Origin: Styela clava
Taxonomy: Eukaryota; Chordata; Ascidiacea; Stolidobranchia; Styelidae
Reading direction: 5' to 3'
Length of the DNA stretch: 64,000 bases
NCBI RefSeq assembly: GCF_964204865.1
Contig: NC_135263.1
Coordinates: 6,822,501 to 6,886,500 of the forward strand
In this document: positions 53,001-64,000 of the stretch, one piece after another
Position numbering within the stretch: position 1 is the stretch's first letter
Layout of the letters: every line of letters starts with the position of its first letter
Notes under the pieces: generated by a model
What the model was told of the DNA's origin: nothing
Seen by the model: only the letters and a program-made list of their open reading frames with translations
Database searches by the model: none
Translations under genes and position numbers: made by a program

Positions 53001-53698
53001 TTCAAAAAGATACATGGTACAGTTCGAGAATTATATAATTTTTTATTTTTTTGTCAATCACGAACGACAAAGGTTTTCTGACAATAACTGAATATGCAAG
53101 TAATATAACTAAATATGTATCTAATCAATTCGAAGTTGCCATCTCACCTGCCACAATTTACCTCCACCTAGCTTGATTCCTCAGTTATTGTATTATGCGA
53201 TCATCATCGCTGATAATAGCAACAGTTGTGACCCCGACCCTCCCTGCTAGATTTTTATATGTTACAGCACTCTGTTCAATTGAATTCTCTTTTGTTTAGA
53301 AAAGCATCGAAGAACTTCACAAATCATTCATTACAATTTCAACGTTAGTTCATGAGCAAGGTGCAATAGTAGATCGAATCGAACAACACGTCTCAATATC
53401 TGCAGACTATGTGGAAGACAGCACTGAACTTCTGAAAAAAGCCAGCACATTTCAATCCAAATATAGAAAAAACAAATGTATATTGGCAATTATTATCGCA
53501 TCTGCAATTGTTATTTTAGTTATTATTATTGTTGTATCTGTAAAGAAAAAACAGTCGTCGAATACGACTAAAGTAGTTGTGATGCCGCCTCCATACCATG
53601 CTCTAACGAAACATGATATATCTTCAATCGATTCTGATCATTTATACGGACCTATTCATGTTCATCCCGGTGTTGATAAATACCACATACCCCCATAA
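50023..53698 (+). CDS. Syntaxin (Qa-SNARE) with a long C-terminal tail
   Basis: Seven exons with consistent phases: 50023-50145, 50828-50947, 51272-51454, 52127-52236, 52320-52442, 52856-52985 and 53300-53698, giving 395 residues. The first donor (GTTTGT) is weak. The N-terminus MIRDRMPDLLELAR matches the start of syntaxin 1/11-type proteins. The Ha/Hb helices lie in exons 2-3 (FLSQMKKLMWELNKLHDRIL) and Hc in exon 5 (CRNKIKRQMAIIGREMKE, the family 'I-RQ-EI-GR' site). The SNARE motif runs at about 235-310, with the zero-layer glutamine at 283 in HEQGAIVDRIEQHV. A membrane anchor lies at 323-344. Syntaxins drive vesicle fusion with the plasma membrane as the Qa partner. Typical members have about 290 residues and end at the anchor. 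This one has an enlarged Hb-Hc linker and 51 residues after the anchor, with PPPY and an NTT sequon. Confidence 0.88.
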
Positions 53699-55640
53699 GT
53701 TTAAACCCTTTGTTATGTGAAGCTTATTAATACCGTTCTGATTTTTTTTTCAATCGCCTTAAAAAAATAGACGATAAAAAGAGATGCTATATGGTAATTT
53801 CGTTATGATTGCATTTTTTCGAATGGGGTTTGCACTCCGAGCTATTGAAAACGGAGCCTTGCTTGGGGCGGTTACATGGTTTTTCTCTTGTATGTACCAT
53901 CAAAATGATTAATATTGGTAATTGAAAATATGATAGTATTCACATTTTATTACCTTTCAAAAGAGTACAAAATCACTATTGAAGTAACTTTATTTTACGA
54001 GCCCCATATTTTACACCCAGAATTAGGGATGGGCCATTGACGAACGGCCTTTATTAACCAATATAGAAGGTTCACTTTGATACAACAGACCAGTTCTAAC
54101 AGCGCTTGGTGGGGATTACGCTGGTAATGTTTCGGATCAGAAAGTGGTCGCGAATGACGGCTTGGTAACGACGTGGCCGCCGTGATCCGAACAGACTGGG
54201 AATTCCTTAACTGAATGCCGTATTACGCGTACTGGGGTGGACGTCTCAAGGATGCCTTGTCCTAATTGTATGGACCTCCCTCATTATGAATGCTCATACT
54301 TATATTTCCGCATGATTCGAGGCGATTCTCTATGCCGAGCGCTTGAGTAAACGAATATGAAATATTATAAGTCCAGTAATTTAAAACCATTCTTAGTCTT
54401 CGTCGATGAAGCAGTAATTTCAAAGGAGTGTAAAATGATAGAACGCTAATAGCTAAAGCAGGATTATAGCAAAGTAAATATTTGACGACGGGAGTGACGT
54501 CTAATTATTTCCTAATAAATGCTTATATATCTATCAATATTTGGTCGACCTGCACTTGCTTGATGAAAACCAACATTCTCGTGATTGCTATTTTTAAATT
54601 CCAACACTCTCACCGACAACTTTACTTCTATCGATAAGATTATGTGAACTGTGACATTTTGCGATCATCTGCGGCAGCATTAAGGTATATAAAATTTCTG
54701 GCCCACATGTCGATTTTACCGAGTTGTTCAAAACCACTTGGCGATAAAGAATTCCGGACAGATATCACTTATATAAATTCATTAATTCAGATCAATGAGT
54801 AAGACAGGCCACCAACATCAAGCCCTTCTCAAAATAGGAATTTCCCGCACACTCTTCGACAATAATACATTTTGGAAGGGTTGTTGAAGCAAAAAACTAT
54901 GCACTCTTTTGTTAATATTAGTGTAGAATGGTATGGAGAACTTTTATCGACTTTTGAGATTGAATGTGTGACGGACATGGCGGCACTTAATGGAGGTGTT
55001 TGCGGTGGAAAATCTCATTGAAGCTGTTAAGGCATCAAGTGTTTTTTATAATATTTTGATTACTGGTGCGGTATTTATTTCCTCTGGCAATGCTTGTGAA
55101 GGCGTATTCTTGTTGTCCGACACCGACTGACATTAACGCACGGAAGCTTTGATGCCCTCGAGCAATACAATATAGTTATGGCATAAGCAATCATACAAAT
55201 ATAATTTACGTCGTGAAATCGCTTGAAATTTTTACTGGCCTGCAATACAGTTAGAGCCTGACAACCTTATAGCCAGGCGGTTTACGGCTACCATGAACTT
55301 AATACACCACACCTATCGTTATTAGAGCGTCCTCATACGCTCAATACATAACAAAAATGTACCGGAGTAATTATGACGTGGAAATTTAACCTCAAACTGT
55401 ATCTGATAAAATTGAAAAACATATATATGTATAAATTTTGCAATGCTTTATAATTTTTATAAAAATGATTCAACCATGCCATGTTATATGTAAAAATGTT
55501 TAATGAATTTGAAATATAAAAAATTATCGTATATGCAAAAATTACGTGAAGTATATATATATTTATATATACTGTGTATGTACAGCTCCGCTGTTGGTTG
55601 ACGTTATGGCGTTGTAGTTAAACAACAACACATTTTGTTC
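53699..55640. other. Intergenic; GC-richer island near 54030-54330
   Basis: The syntaxin 3' flank is followed by about 300 bases (54030-54330) clearly richer in G and C than the surroundings, containing GGTGGGGATTACGCTGG and GACGTGGCCGCCGTGATCC. No known RNA was recognised in it, and its reading frames are broken. The rest is AT-rich without features. Confidence 0.4.
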
Positions 55641-55645
55641 ACACA

Positions 55646-55834
55646 ATGATAAACGTGAACAAAAAAAACCTGATTTCCGTATTGAAGGAAATGGTGAATT
55701 TCGTAGAAAACTTTTCTTTCATAATCCCCGATAGTTGCTGGACCAAAACTGTACTTGATTTGAAGCAGTATCGGGAATATAAGTATTGGCCTTATTTGGT
55801 TAAATGTTCCCAACACCATTCTTCGGTTTCATAA
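55646..55834 (+). CDS. Possible small ORF, unrecognised
   Basis: 62 codons from MINVNKKNLISVLKEMVNF to a stop at 55834. A TATA-rich run (TATATATATTTATATATAC, about 55553-55571) lies some 80 bases upstream and AATAAA some 40 bases downstream (about 55872). This would fit a tiny transcription unit. The composition is AT-driven (many I, N, K, Y), no family is recognised, and the opposite strand is open over the same stretch. Chance is a real alternative. Confidence 0.15.
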   Translation: MINVNKKNLISVLKEMVNFVENFSFIIPDSCWTKTVLDLKQYREYKYWPYLVKCSQHHSSVS

Positions 55835-56164
55835 CATGTATATAAAAGATTTGTCGGTGCTACTTGAATGGATAATAAATTTTAACATCGAGTTTTAGAA
55901 AATATATAATATATTAAAGCAAGATAATGGCTTAAAACTCTAAGCGCGCTATGAAATCTGCCAATGGTAATTTGCGTTACATTTCAGTGCCTTTTATTCC
56001 AATGTTATCCAAAAAATAGGGTGTAAACACTTCACGTCTTTGCATTAGGCTAGTAATCGTCTTTCATGGGTGATATTTCGAACAGTTTCCATGAACATAT
56101 TCATACCTCATTATACAGTAGTTAAATATTGTCAAATATCATCCTCGATAATTTGAAAGTCCTT

Positions 56165-58227
56165 TCATATCCAAAGACCCATTAATTTAGTTTTCCCATC
56201 TTTTGATTCGCTGTCTTTTCGGGGTTTAGCTGTGATGTTGTTTGTGTTGGGTAAGGATCTACGTGGAGTATTGTTATTATGGTGAGAGTTTGTCCGTTGA
56301 GTTTCTGTGATGTCTACGTCATATGACGACGATAACTGGATTCCACTTTTTGTGGTACGAATATGCGGTGTTGGGTAGTCCGACGGCGCTGGTTGTTTTT
56401 CAGAATTCTTTTTTAACATTTTTCCAAAAAATCCAGTTTTTTGTACGGACCTACTCATATCGCGTCCGTGGAGTTCTTCTTTCTTTTGCATTATATCTTC
56501 CATTGATTTTTGCATATCTTCTTTTTCCTCGACAAGCTTGCGTCTTCTTTCAAGCTGTTCGATACCGTGTGTGATTGCTACCTCCCTCTTGCGCAAAGAT
56601 TCTTCTTTTAAACGAAGTCCAGCTTCTTCTTGACGCACTCTTCTCTCGCGATTTTTTATCCTCCGTTCCCGTGCTCTGTGATCTTCTTCCTCTCCGTCCA
56701 TCTTTGCTTCGAGAGCATCTTGCTCTTCCTCAGCAAGTTTCAGTGCTGCTCTCCTCCTACATAGCTTAGCTTGTCGCTCTTCTATTTTTGCTTGTCTAGC
56801 GCGTAACGTTGCTGAAAATTCAGACGATCTAGCTTCTGCAACATCTAATCTAGCAATTCCAACGTCGTTTTTAAGAGCTTTTGCTCTTCTTTTTGCAGCT
56901 GTTTCGAGTGTCTTTGCCTTGCGCATTTCTAATGGATGTTCACTCTCACCGGCAGCCATATCGCGCAAAGGGAAAATTAACTCGCTATCATCGCTATTGT
57001 ATCCATTTGGAAATGATCTAGGCGCTGGACGAGGAACCAAGTCTTTTGATGCAGGGACCAATGCGCGTGACGTATTTGGTATAGCTTTATTTTGCGATCT
57101 TGGCGTTTTTATCGGCTGGAACATCATACGTCCTCCTTGAAGTTGATGTAAATGGTCACTGACTTCCCTGTCTCGGGAGTTCATTGTGATCGCCCGTTCT
57201 CTCATTTGTTTTTTTGTTGCTGCATCCAGCGAATTGCGCCTCGAAATCTCTGTAGTTGCATTTGGGTTTGCATCCCGATGATCCTTTCGTCGACCGTACA
57301 AAAATGTAATTGAATTTGTCGATCTTCTTTTTGACATCAGTTCTTTGCGCTGCTCCGGATCAAGTTGTTGACTGTTCTTACCATGTCGTACGCGTGCTCC
57401 ATGTTTACGTCTAATAAGTTCTATCTCGTCTTCAGTTTCTTTAACAAGACGAACGTAAGATGTCGGTGCTGATGTTTGTCTGTCCGTAGCGTTCGTTCTT
57501 GTACCCGCGATAGCCGTAGATTGCCCTGAGTATTGTTGAATGAATTTTTGACCACCCGTATACTGATTTCGAACGTCATATCTGTTTCTCACTACGGGCC
57601 TTGCGTGCTCCCAAGCTGCTATATCTTCATTTACTCGGATTCCTTTCTCTTTTTCATAGCGATCGCCATCAGTGTCACTGTCATCTGAGTCGTTATCGCC
57701 ATCAAAATTGACGTTGTCGCGGTCACCTTCATCATCATCTGTGACATCATCATCGTTGTCGTCATCATCACCATCGTCGTCCGGCCCACTGCTGTCGGAT
57801 TCGTTTTTATTTTCTTCAGCTTCGTCACCATAAATTACGTCTGTCTTTTTTGCTCTTGATTTTCCCATTTTTGGGCGCTGTGTAATAAGGTTCGATTTCA
57901 ATAGTTCTGGATTTCGCGTTTTATTCGGGTCACTTTGTTCACTAACGTCACTGTTGCTATGAATTCCCGATGACGTAGAAGTGTTATCCCTGAATATTGT
58001 TCTCTGTCTCATTTCAACATGAAGAGCCTTCAAAAGTTGCCCGGACCCAGAAGTGCGAGGAATGATAGGCTTGCGGGAAGGCATCGTAAAATCAATAAGT
58101 CTTCGGTAAACGTTTTCTGTATCTGTCAAATAAATAGAACGAGTTTGAGACAGGATATTTCAAAATACATTAGGACCGAGAGTTTAAAGTAATTACTTGA
58201 GACGGGCAGTTGACTTATTATGAACAT
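56165..58227 (-). CDS. Acidic and coiled-coil protein of unknown family
   Basis: The main exon is 56165-58122, open for about 650 codons. Its first in-frame ATG is at 58084 (MPSRKPIIPRTS). Just upstream, TTTATTTGACAG looks like an acceptor ending at 58123. A candidate first exon 58197-58227 (11 codons with an ATG at 58227, donor GTAATT) joins in frame across a 74-base intron with a CTAAT branch-like word, giving 662 residues. In order: a basic, serine-rich N-terminal 100 residues; a strongly acidic D/E run near 115-165; a polar, basic middle with several RR sites; a highly charged E/R/K coiled-coil stretch at about 430-580; and a polar tail. There is no signal peptide, membrane segment or zinc motif. 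It resembles scaffold or trichohyalin-type proteins only in composition. A TTTTATT at about 55992 supplies a possible AATAAA on this strand. I do not recognise a family. Confidence 0.65.
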
Positions 58228-61200
58228 CGCGTTTCATTAGGCTACGTTTAGTACTATAATCATAGATAGTGGCCTTAAAAAACATTTTCTTTAATCCATT
58301 CAGATGAGTATCGATCATTGTATTCTAGTGCAGACCCTGAGGTGTGTTTTGTCAATATTGCCAATATCTTGCCAACCAACGTTGGAATATAGGAATTTGC
58401 ACCAAATTCGACATGATCGCGTAATATTTTGCCGAGAACTGAAATCCAACTTGTGCTAAATCAAAACATTTTGTTGAGATCGTGGTTTCCCAATGTCGTC
58501 CAAAATGGGTATATACAGAACATTACGATTGTATTTCCCTCGAGAGTCCGACAATCGATGTCTCTTCGTGACTAAAATAAACCACTTGATTTAAACCTTG
58601 TCAAATTGAGTAACGATGTTTATCCTTTTCATCAGAACGATTTTAAACGGAAAGTAGTTTTTTTAAATATGCAAGGAGACATGTAGGGTGCTGATTTTTT
58701 TTATATGTACATGTCATTAAAGAATCGATAACATGTTAAAATTTAATTCTGCCGATTAGACAATTCAATGGTGTTTGGATCGTTAAACTATGATTTATTA
58801 ACACTCCTCATACCGGAATACAGCCATTTGGGAAATATAGATGAATAATGACATTTCATCGAAATATTGGTTAATTTTATTATTTTTTATTACAGTGGCA
58901 CGACCTGTGACCAAACATTGGGAATGTACTAAGTACCCATATGCAAAATTCATTATCATTATTTACATCTAACACATGCGCAGTGAAGGTGTTTGTTATG
59001 CTACCCATTACTCAATGTCAAATAAAGTCGCGAAAACAAAATTTGCTATAAAAATTTCATTACGATGTAGTGTAAAATAAATATATATCAACAATATAAA
59101 ATGTAGCGAAAAGCAAAAGTTGTCAGCAATTGATTACAATAAAATACGTATATTTGAAGTTTCCGACGCACAGTTGTTTTGTAAAAATATTGCGCAAAAA
59201 TACTATTTCCAATATCTGACCACATTATTTTAAATTACGTTAACACGCTCGTTGACGTCAGTGGGAAAATCGTTAGAAATCACGTTACGCTTTACTACGA
59301 ATCCGTTGCGTGTACCTGGCATGTATTATAGATGTATTGCAATATGCAAGATATGGTTGGCGGTGTACCTTAATAGCTTATGCTGTCAAAATTGAGCGAA
59401 TTAGCATTATGACCTCATTTTAGAAAGCACGCAGTAACCTTTTGCTTATAAGACTACAATTTTTTGTTAGTGGAATTCACTAAATCACAAAACGTCTTTG
59501 AGAATTTCCCCAAAGAGTTACGTAAATTAACTAATAGATGGGACAAGGTCGTTTATTAGTGTGTGCGGAGTAATTTTACTTGCCAAAAGGATATTCTAGC
59601 GGTGGATACTTGTTCAATTATTGTGGCTGAACTCTTCTCACCCAACTTCTCTCTCGGCAATCTATTATCAATAGTTTCAGTATAACGAAGTACTAATGCC
59701 ACTACCGTAATACCCGATAATCTAAATTACCTGGAAAAGTAACTACAATCAAGATCGCGTTATTTATAATCCAAGCCAAGCTATTTGCAATGGGTTTGTC
59801 TAACTAATTGAATGCACCACCAATACCGTGCTTGCACGTGAGCAAACAGAAAGTATCATATATTTGTGCTATCCTGTCTCCGACCACAAATTTACGCCCG
59901 TAAGGTATCTGTTGGCCTGATGTGAATTATGCTGATTTCCATCTAGTCAACTTTTGAGTTATTTTCTGAAATATTCAGCTTACATACCCAATATTTGAGG
60001 CCCGAATCACGCCTTTATACCCAAAAATAAATCAAGACGAAAGTTATTTTTTATAAACGTAGTTCTGTCACATAATATGTAGTTTTACGAAATACTCATA
60101 GCTGCTCCACTACAACCGCGCTACGTTTTTGTCTTCAGCAGGCGCGTCCCCGATCACCCGAACTTCCAATCACCCGATAAGCATTCTTGCCCCCGGGCAG
60201 TCACGTGATTTTGATTCTTATTGTGAAATTCATATCGGAGACAACGCATGATTTGTTCATGCGATATTGTTATGCTATAGCCTGTGAGAAATTAGGCGAT
60301 AAGATCGCCACAATGTACATTTATAACGTAAAATTATATAAGTGTGTTTTCTCGCAAAATTGACTTCAGAGGAAAGCAGTTCAAAATTTTGATTCGGTAA
60401 AATTTATTAAGATTATTTCTTCACGTCTAAAAAAGAACGAACGGGGTATGATTAATAAAGTAAAATAATTTGTGGCGACGCTGGTACATTCGTATTTGAC
60501 CTTTTATTTTAATTGCCATCAATTAGGCGTAGTCGTAAAAACATCGCGTTGCAATATGATTTGTGTGGAAAAGCTTAAGTTCTAAAAGTACCAATTAATT
60601 CATACATGTGGTCATTTCAGTTGTTTACCCAGAGGCTACTTTTGTTTTTAATGGACGTTTTGTTTCAAACATTTATTAAGTTAAGTTGTACTTGGTTTTC
60701 TATTGTCTATCAAAACTGCACACTTTATAAAAACTGGACCCATCAAAATAACTATTCCTACATTTTCGAAAATACCAAACCTAAAAGCTATCAATATTTG
60801 CCAGACTTGACGATAAATCCTTGTTTCTGCGGGCAAAATTAATGAATATTTAATCTTCAATGTTACCAATGGGCAAAGATTATGATCCAGTAAAGCCTTT
60901 CCTATAAATTGTTGATAGGGTCCGTTATTATCTGCGTGTATTGCTATTTACCACAACCATAAAACTAAACAAAATATGAGAATGGAATGTACAAATAGCA
61001 AACAAAATATGTATTTCGAATGTACTCATTTCTAACAATCACATAAAGCCAATTGCATTAGCATCCGTAAGAATTACCACTCAATATTGTCTGTAAAAAA
61101 CGACGTGACGTTCAAATTACGGAAGGGAATTTTAGCAATCAATATAAATAGTAAAACCTGGCTTTCGTTTGAAATTTCGATAGAAGGTTCGAGCTTGTTA

Positions 61201-63420
61201 TAAGGATGTTAAAACGATTTATCACATAGTTCAAGATTGATAAAACATAATAAAATGGTAAAATATTCCTACCTGAGAATCCATTTTACTTGATGCAAAA
61301 TAAATCTTAGAAAATTGGAACGTGATACACCAGGTCGAAATTTATTTGTTGTTATCCTCGTTGTGTAAAAATTATAAATTATAAAACAAAAAATAACTGA
61401 AACAAAACAATGATGGATGTAACATCAATTGCATAATAATAAAGAAGTATAACGCTAAATTTGATGTTTCGTAGGCGTCCGCCTTGAACAAAATGAGACA
61501 TTTCCAAGTGAAATCGCTCATTGACCGAACCCAAATGGTATACTATACTAGTATACAGTATCTACAGTAAGCATTGCCAAATACAAAATACTTTTAACAT
61601 AATAGCCCCAAATATGTTGATAGGTCTCATCAATGTCTCGTCCTTTATTTCTGATCATGCATAATAAATGACGTCTTCATTTATGACATACACTCATCTA
61701 ACTTTACTAGACAATATCATTAGCAAATAGGGTAATTAAAATTGGCCATGAATCTTACGAGCGGATCGTAGGCGGCAACTGAACTTTCTCAAATGATAAA
61801 ATATATTGCATATAATATTACAATATTCGTATCGAAATTTTTACCAAGATAGCCACAAGCTATTTGAATAAAAACGCTAGTACGTAAAGTCTTACTTTTA
61901 GAAAGCCGAAGTTTCGAAAATTATACATAAAGCGTAGAAACCGTGTAGCATCGGGATTGCCCTTTAAGACCCCTAATTAACCTTTCTTGTGTCAATTTTA
62001 CAGATTATGTCATTTGAAGTCTTCCCAAATTGTAATTTTTTCTGCTCAATCGAAAATAAAAATCGAATTATCCCATGCATATTAACTACAAATCTCATTT
62101 TATATTCCAGTAAAGTCATTTCCGATTATAAAATCGATTATTGTCATTTCTTTTTCAACGACCTTGTAAAAGTAGAATTGACTCTTGGGAACGTATAACT
62201 AAGTACTTTTACCACACTCCCGTGTCAATAGTTCGTAGGTAACATCATAAATAGACTCTCAACACCGATGCGATCCAAAATTAGATAGAGACATAGATAT
62301 ACTTGTGCCAAGACAGGCATTTGGGGATCTTCAAATGGACATTTCTCCATTTATCTCGTAGGTTAAATGCAAAAAGCTAACCAAGGACATCGCCAACACC
62401 TATACCCAAATCTTGTTTGCATACTTTCCTAAAATACTTTTATCTTTGTTAATTACAATTTCTGTTGGCTATTTTGGCAAAAACCACTTCGAAAAATCAA
62501 TTGTGTGGCCGTGGCCGGCCATTAGGCCTCCAGATCGCTACTAACGAACTAAATTCTAATATAAAATCTTCTTGCCTCCATTTTGTCTTTAATTGACGAC
62601 TTCTACCTCGTCTGATGCTGTTTGTTTTATTTTTCAAAAAAGGCAGCTAAACAGAGGCAAGGTTGAATTTGTTTTAAACCACAGAGCAGGCGCGATCAAT
62701 GCGAATTTTCGCAAAATTATTCACGCCCAATCGATGCGAATTATTCAAATAATTACGCAAATTCCATGTTCTGATGGCAGCGGCAGAAAACAATAAGTGT
62801 AAATTCTATCTGCTGAACGAAGGCATATATACTATGCTATGGCTTTAATCTACTTACGTATTATCTCAGAAGCCGCAATAATAAAAATATGGGCAATGGA
62901 TGAAACGAAAATACACTTTATTAAACTCTATCATGATTAAAACATTTTCAAACTCTTTCTCGTGATTCTTACCTAACTTAAACTGAGAAATGTTTTAACA
63001 TTTTCTAATTTAATGCTTAGTTTTAGTGTTAACCTAACACCCTTCCACAGCAATGTTGTTTTAGACTTGCGAAATCTCGGAAGTTCTTTCGCGTGTTTGC
63101 TTTTGAACACCCACACTTCGGTATGAATATGTATGCATTTATCGCCTTTCAACAACGCCCGGAGGAAGATTTGCGAACGAATTCGTTTAGTTTACACGGC
63201 TGGTGTGAAGAAGTAGATTAGTTGAGGATTTGACACGATAGCCTACATTCATTTAAAATTCCATGTTTTAATTCAACAGACGCATAGATATTTCTTAGGA
63301 AATAACGTGGCCATACCGCACACTAGCGGAAGGACTGTGATCGCGAACATGCACATGGCAATTTTCCGGATCCTGCAATCAAACACCGCGTTCTACTATA
63401 GATAGTTCATCGGAATATAC
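58228..63420. other. Intergenic, no gene recognised
   Basis: 5.2 kb of AT-rich sequence upstream of the acidic coiled-coil gene. The longest frames (78 codons at 60606, 69 at 61989, 67 at 62593) show no domain and look like chance. A GC-richer patch at 60110-60210 (with CACCCGAACTTCCAATCACCCG) stands out slightly. No RNA gene or repeat pair was found. Confidence 0.45.
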
Positions 63421-63714
63421 CAGTGTTCTTCAAACTTCTTTCGTCACGACCAACTTGACACGGCCAAATGTTTTCACGATCTGAAAGCAACATTAAAATA
63501 AAATACTAAAATTGACAATTGCCTACCTTTAAAATCTTGGCTTTATTTCGGTGATCAGTACCGGTTCCAAATTTGATCGATATTTTGTTTTAACATAGTA
63601 ACGAAAAAAATTCTCCAGCGATCCCCATTTATCCCTTTCGCGGGATCGGGACCCCCAGTTGCTTGCACTTTGTTTTATCAAATAAGGTCAGTAGAGTATC
63701 TCTATACGTTAAAA
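63421..63714. repeat. hAT-type end, partner not found
   Basis: CAGTGTTCTTCAAACTTCTTTCG followed by ACGACC is a hAT-like terminus. The matching right end is not seen before 63714; it may lie beyond the window or be lost. Confidence 0.45.
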
Positions 63715-64000
63715 CAGTGGTTCTTAATCTTTGTGAGCCTGCCGAACCCCTGCGCTATTCTGCAAGCTCCCGCCGAACCCCATTGTACTGAACGGTTGAA
63801 ATTAGAAGCCAAACCGTAACGTCATAAAGCGGAAGCTAATTCTTGCAAGGTTATAGAATATGAACATTGTGATGAAACCTTAGATATCAATAACCATGTG
63901 GGAATAACCATTGTTTTGTCACAATGACGTTGGCGGCAGAATGAGCAGATGGTTTTTGTTGTATAAGTTATGCGGGTGAACAGGCGAAAACTGATAAAAA
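63715..64000. mobile_element. hAT element, left end, cut by window edge
   Basis: It begins CAGTGGTTCTTAATCTTTGTG and continues with CCGAACCCCTGCGCTATTC and CGCCGAACCCC, the style of hAT ends of the 'CAGTGGTTCTCAA' group seen at 39233. The element runs off the right edge of the window. Confidence 0.55.

Noticed and set aside
57631..57831. Methionine- and threonine-rich frame on the minus strand
   Set aside because: It is the acidic-run DNA of the coiled-coil gene read in another frame.
58127..58129. Start of the coiled-coil protein at TTG
   Set aside because: TTG is not a usual animal start. The site sits in a likely splice acceptor. The ATG at 58084 or the spliced ATG at 58227 is preferred.
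60606..60842. 78-codon frame with a hydrophobic start
   Set aside because: No clear signal-peptide cleavage site or family, AT-rich composition and an open frame on the other strand; chance is likely.
1..64000. CRISPR arrays, phage or bacterial defence systems
   Set aside because: No regularly spaced repeats or prokaryotic gene layout. Introns, SINEs and LTR elements show that this is animal nuclear DNA.

Overview
This window is AT-rich animal nuclear DNA. It has spliced genes with GT/AG introns, metazoan gene families (a plasma-membrane-type syntaxin, a POLR1D-like protein, a PHF7/G2E3-like zinc-finger protein, a UQCC3-like mitochondrial protein) and a dense load of animal transposons (R2-like, Crack/Daphne-like and Ty3/gypsy retroelements; PIF/Harbinger and many hAT DNA elements; a tRNA-derived SINE). 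An invertebrate deuterostome, perhaps an ascidian tunicate, would fit the gene set and the frequent palindrome TACCGGTA. The species cannot be fixed from sequence alone.

Positions 1-29,300 are a transposon graveyard with no clear host gene. Bases 1-1260 hold a broken R2-clade reverse transcriptase. Its 3' part, about 1.3 kb of further sequence and the start of a hAT element occur twice in direct order (from 1148 and from 3968). Because the copies share old insertions and differ in young ones, they work as natural empty and filled sites. A Harbinger element (4455-6078) sits in copy 2 only. The copy 2 hAT (7344-16266) contains a DNA transposon with terminal inverted repeats of more than 400 bp (7783-15880). 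That element in turn contains a complete LINE with two open ORFs (7927-13067). Next come hAT MITEs and small inverted repeats (16.4-19.9 kb). A decayed BED-finger hAT follows (19927-29297), split by a Ty3/gypsy element with two almost identical 747-bp LTRs (21579-29129).

Positions 29,300-47,000 hold two minus-strand genes: a two-exon UQCC3-like mitochondrial inner-membrane assembly factor (30156-31076) and an intronless PHF7-like protein (32439-33641). A candidate small secreted protein lies at 36641-36898. The rest is AT-rich DNA with at least four hAT elements, three of them with 8-bp target duplications that match fully or at 7 of 8 bases.

Positions 47,000-58,300 are the gene-rich part: a POLR1D-like gene (47242-48477, +), a seven-exon syntaxin with an unusual 51-residue tail after its membrane anchor (50023-53698, +), and an acidic, coiled-coil protein of no recognised family (56165-58227, -). 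From 58,300 to the end I see no gene, only two hAT ends close to the right edge.

The host genes are unrelated housekeeping or regulatory genes and do not form a pathway. I found no CRISPR array, rRNA gene, free-standing tRNA gene or bacterial-type operon.
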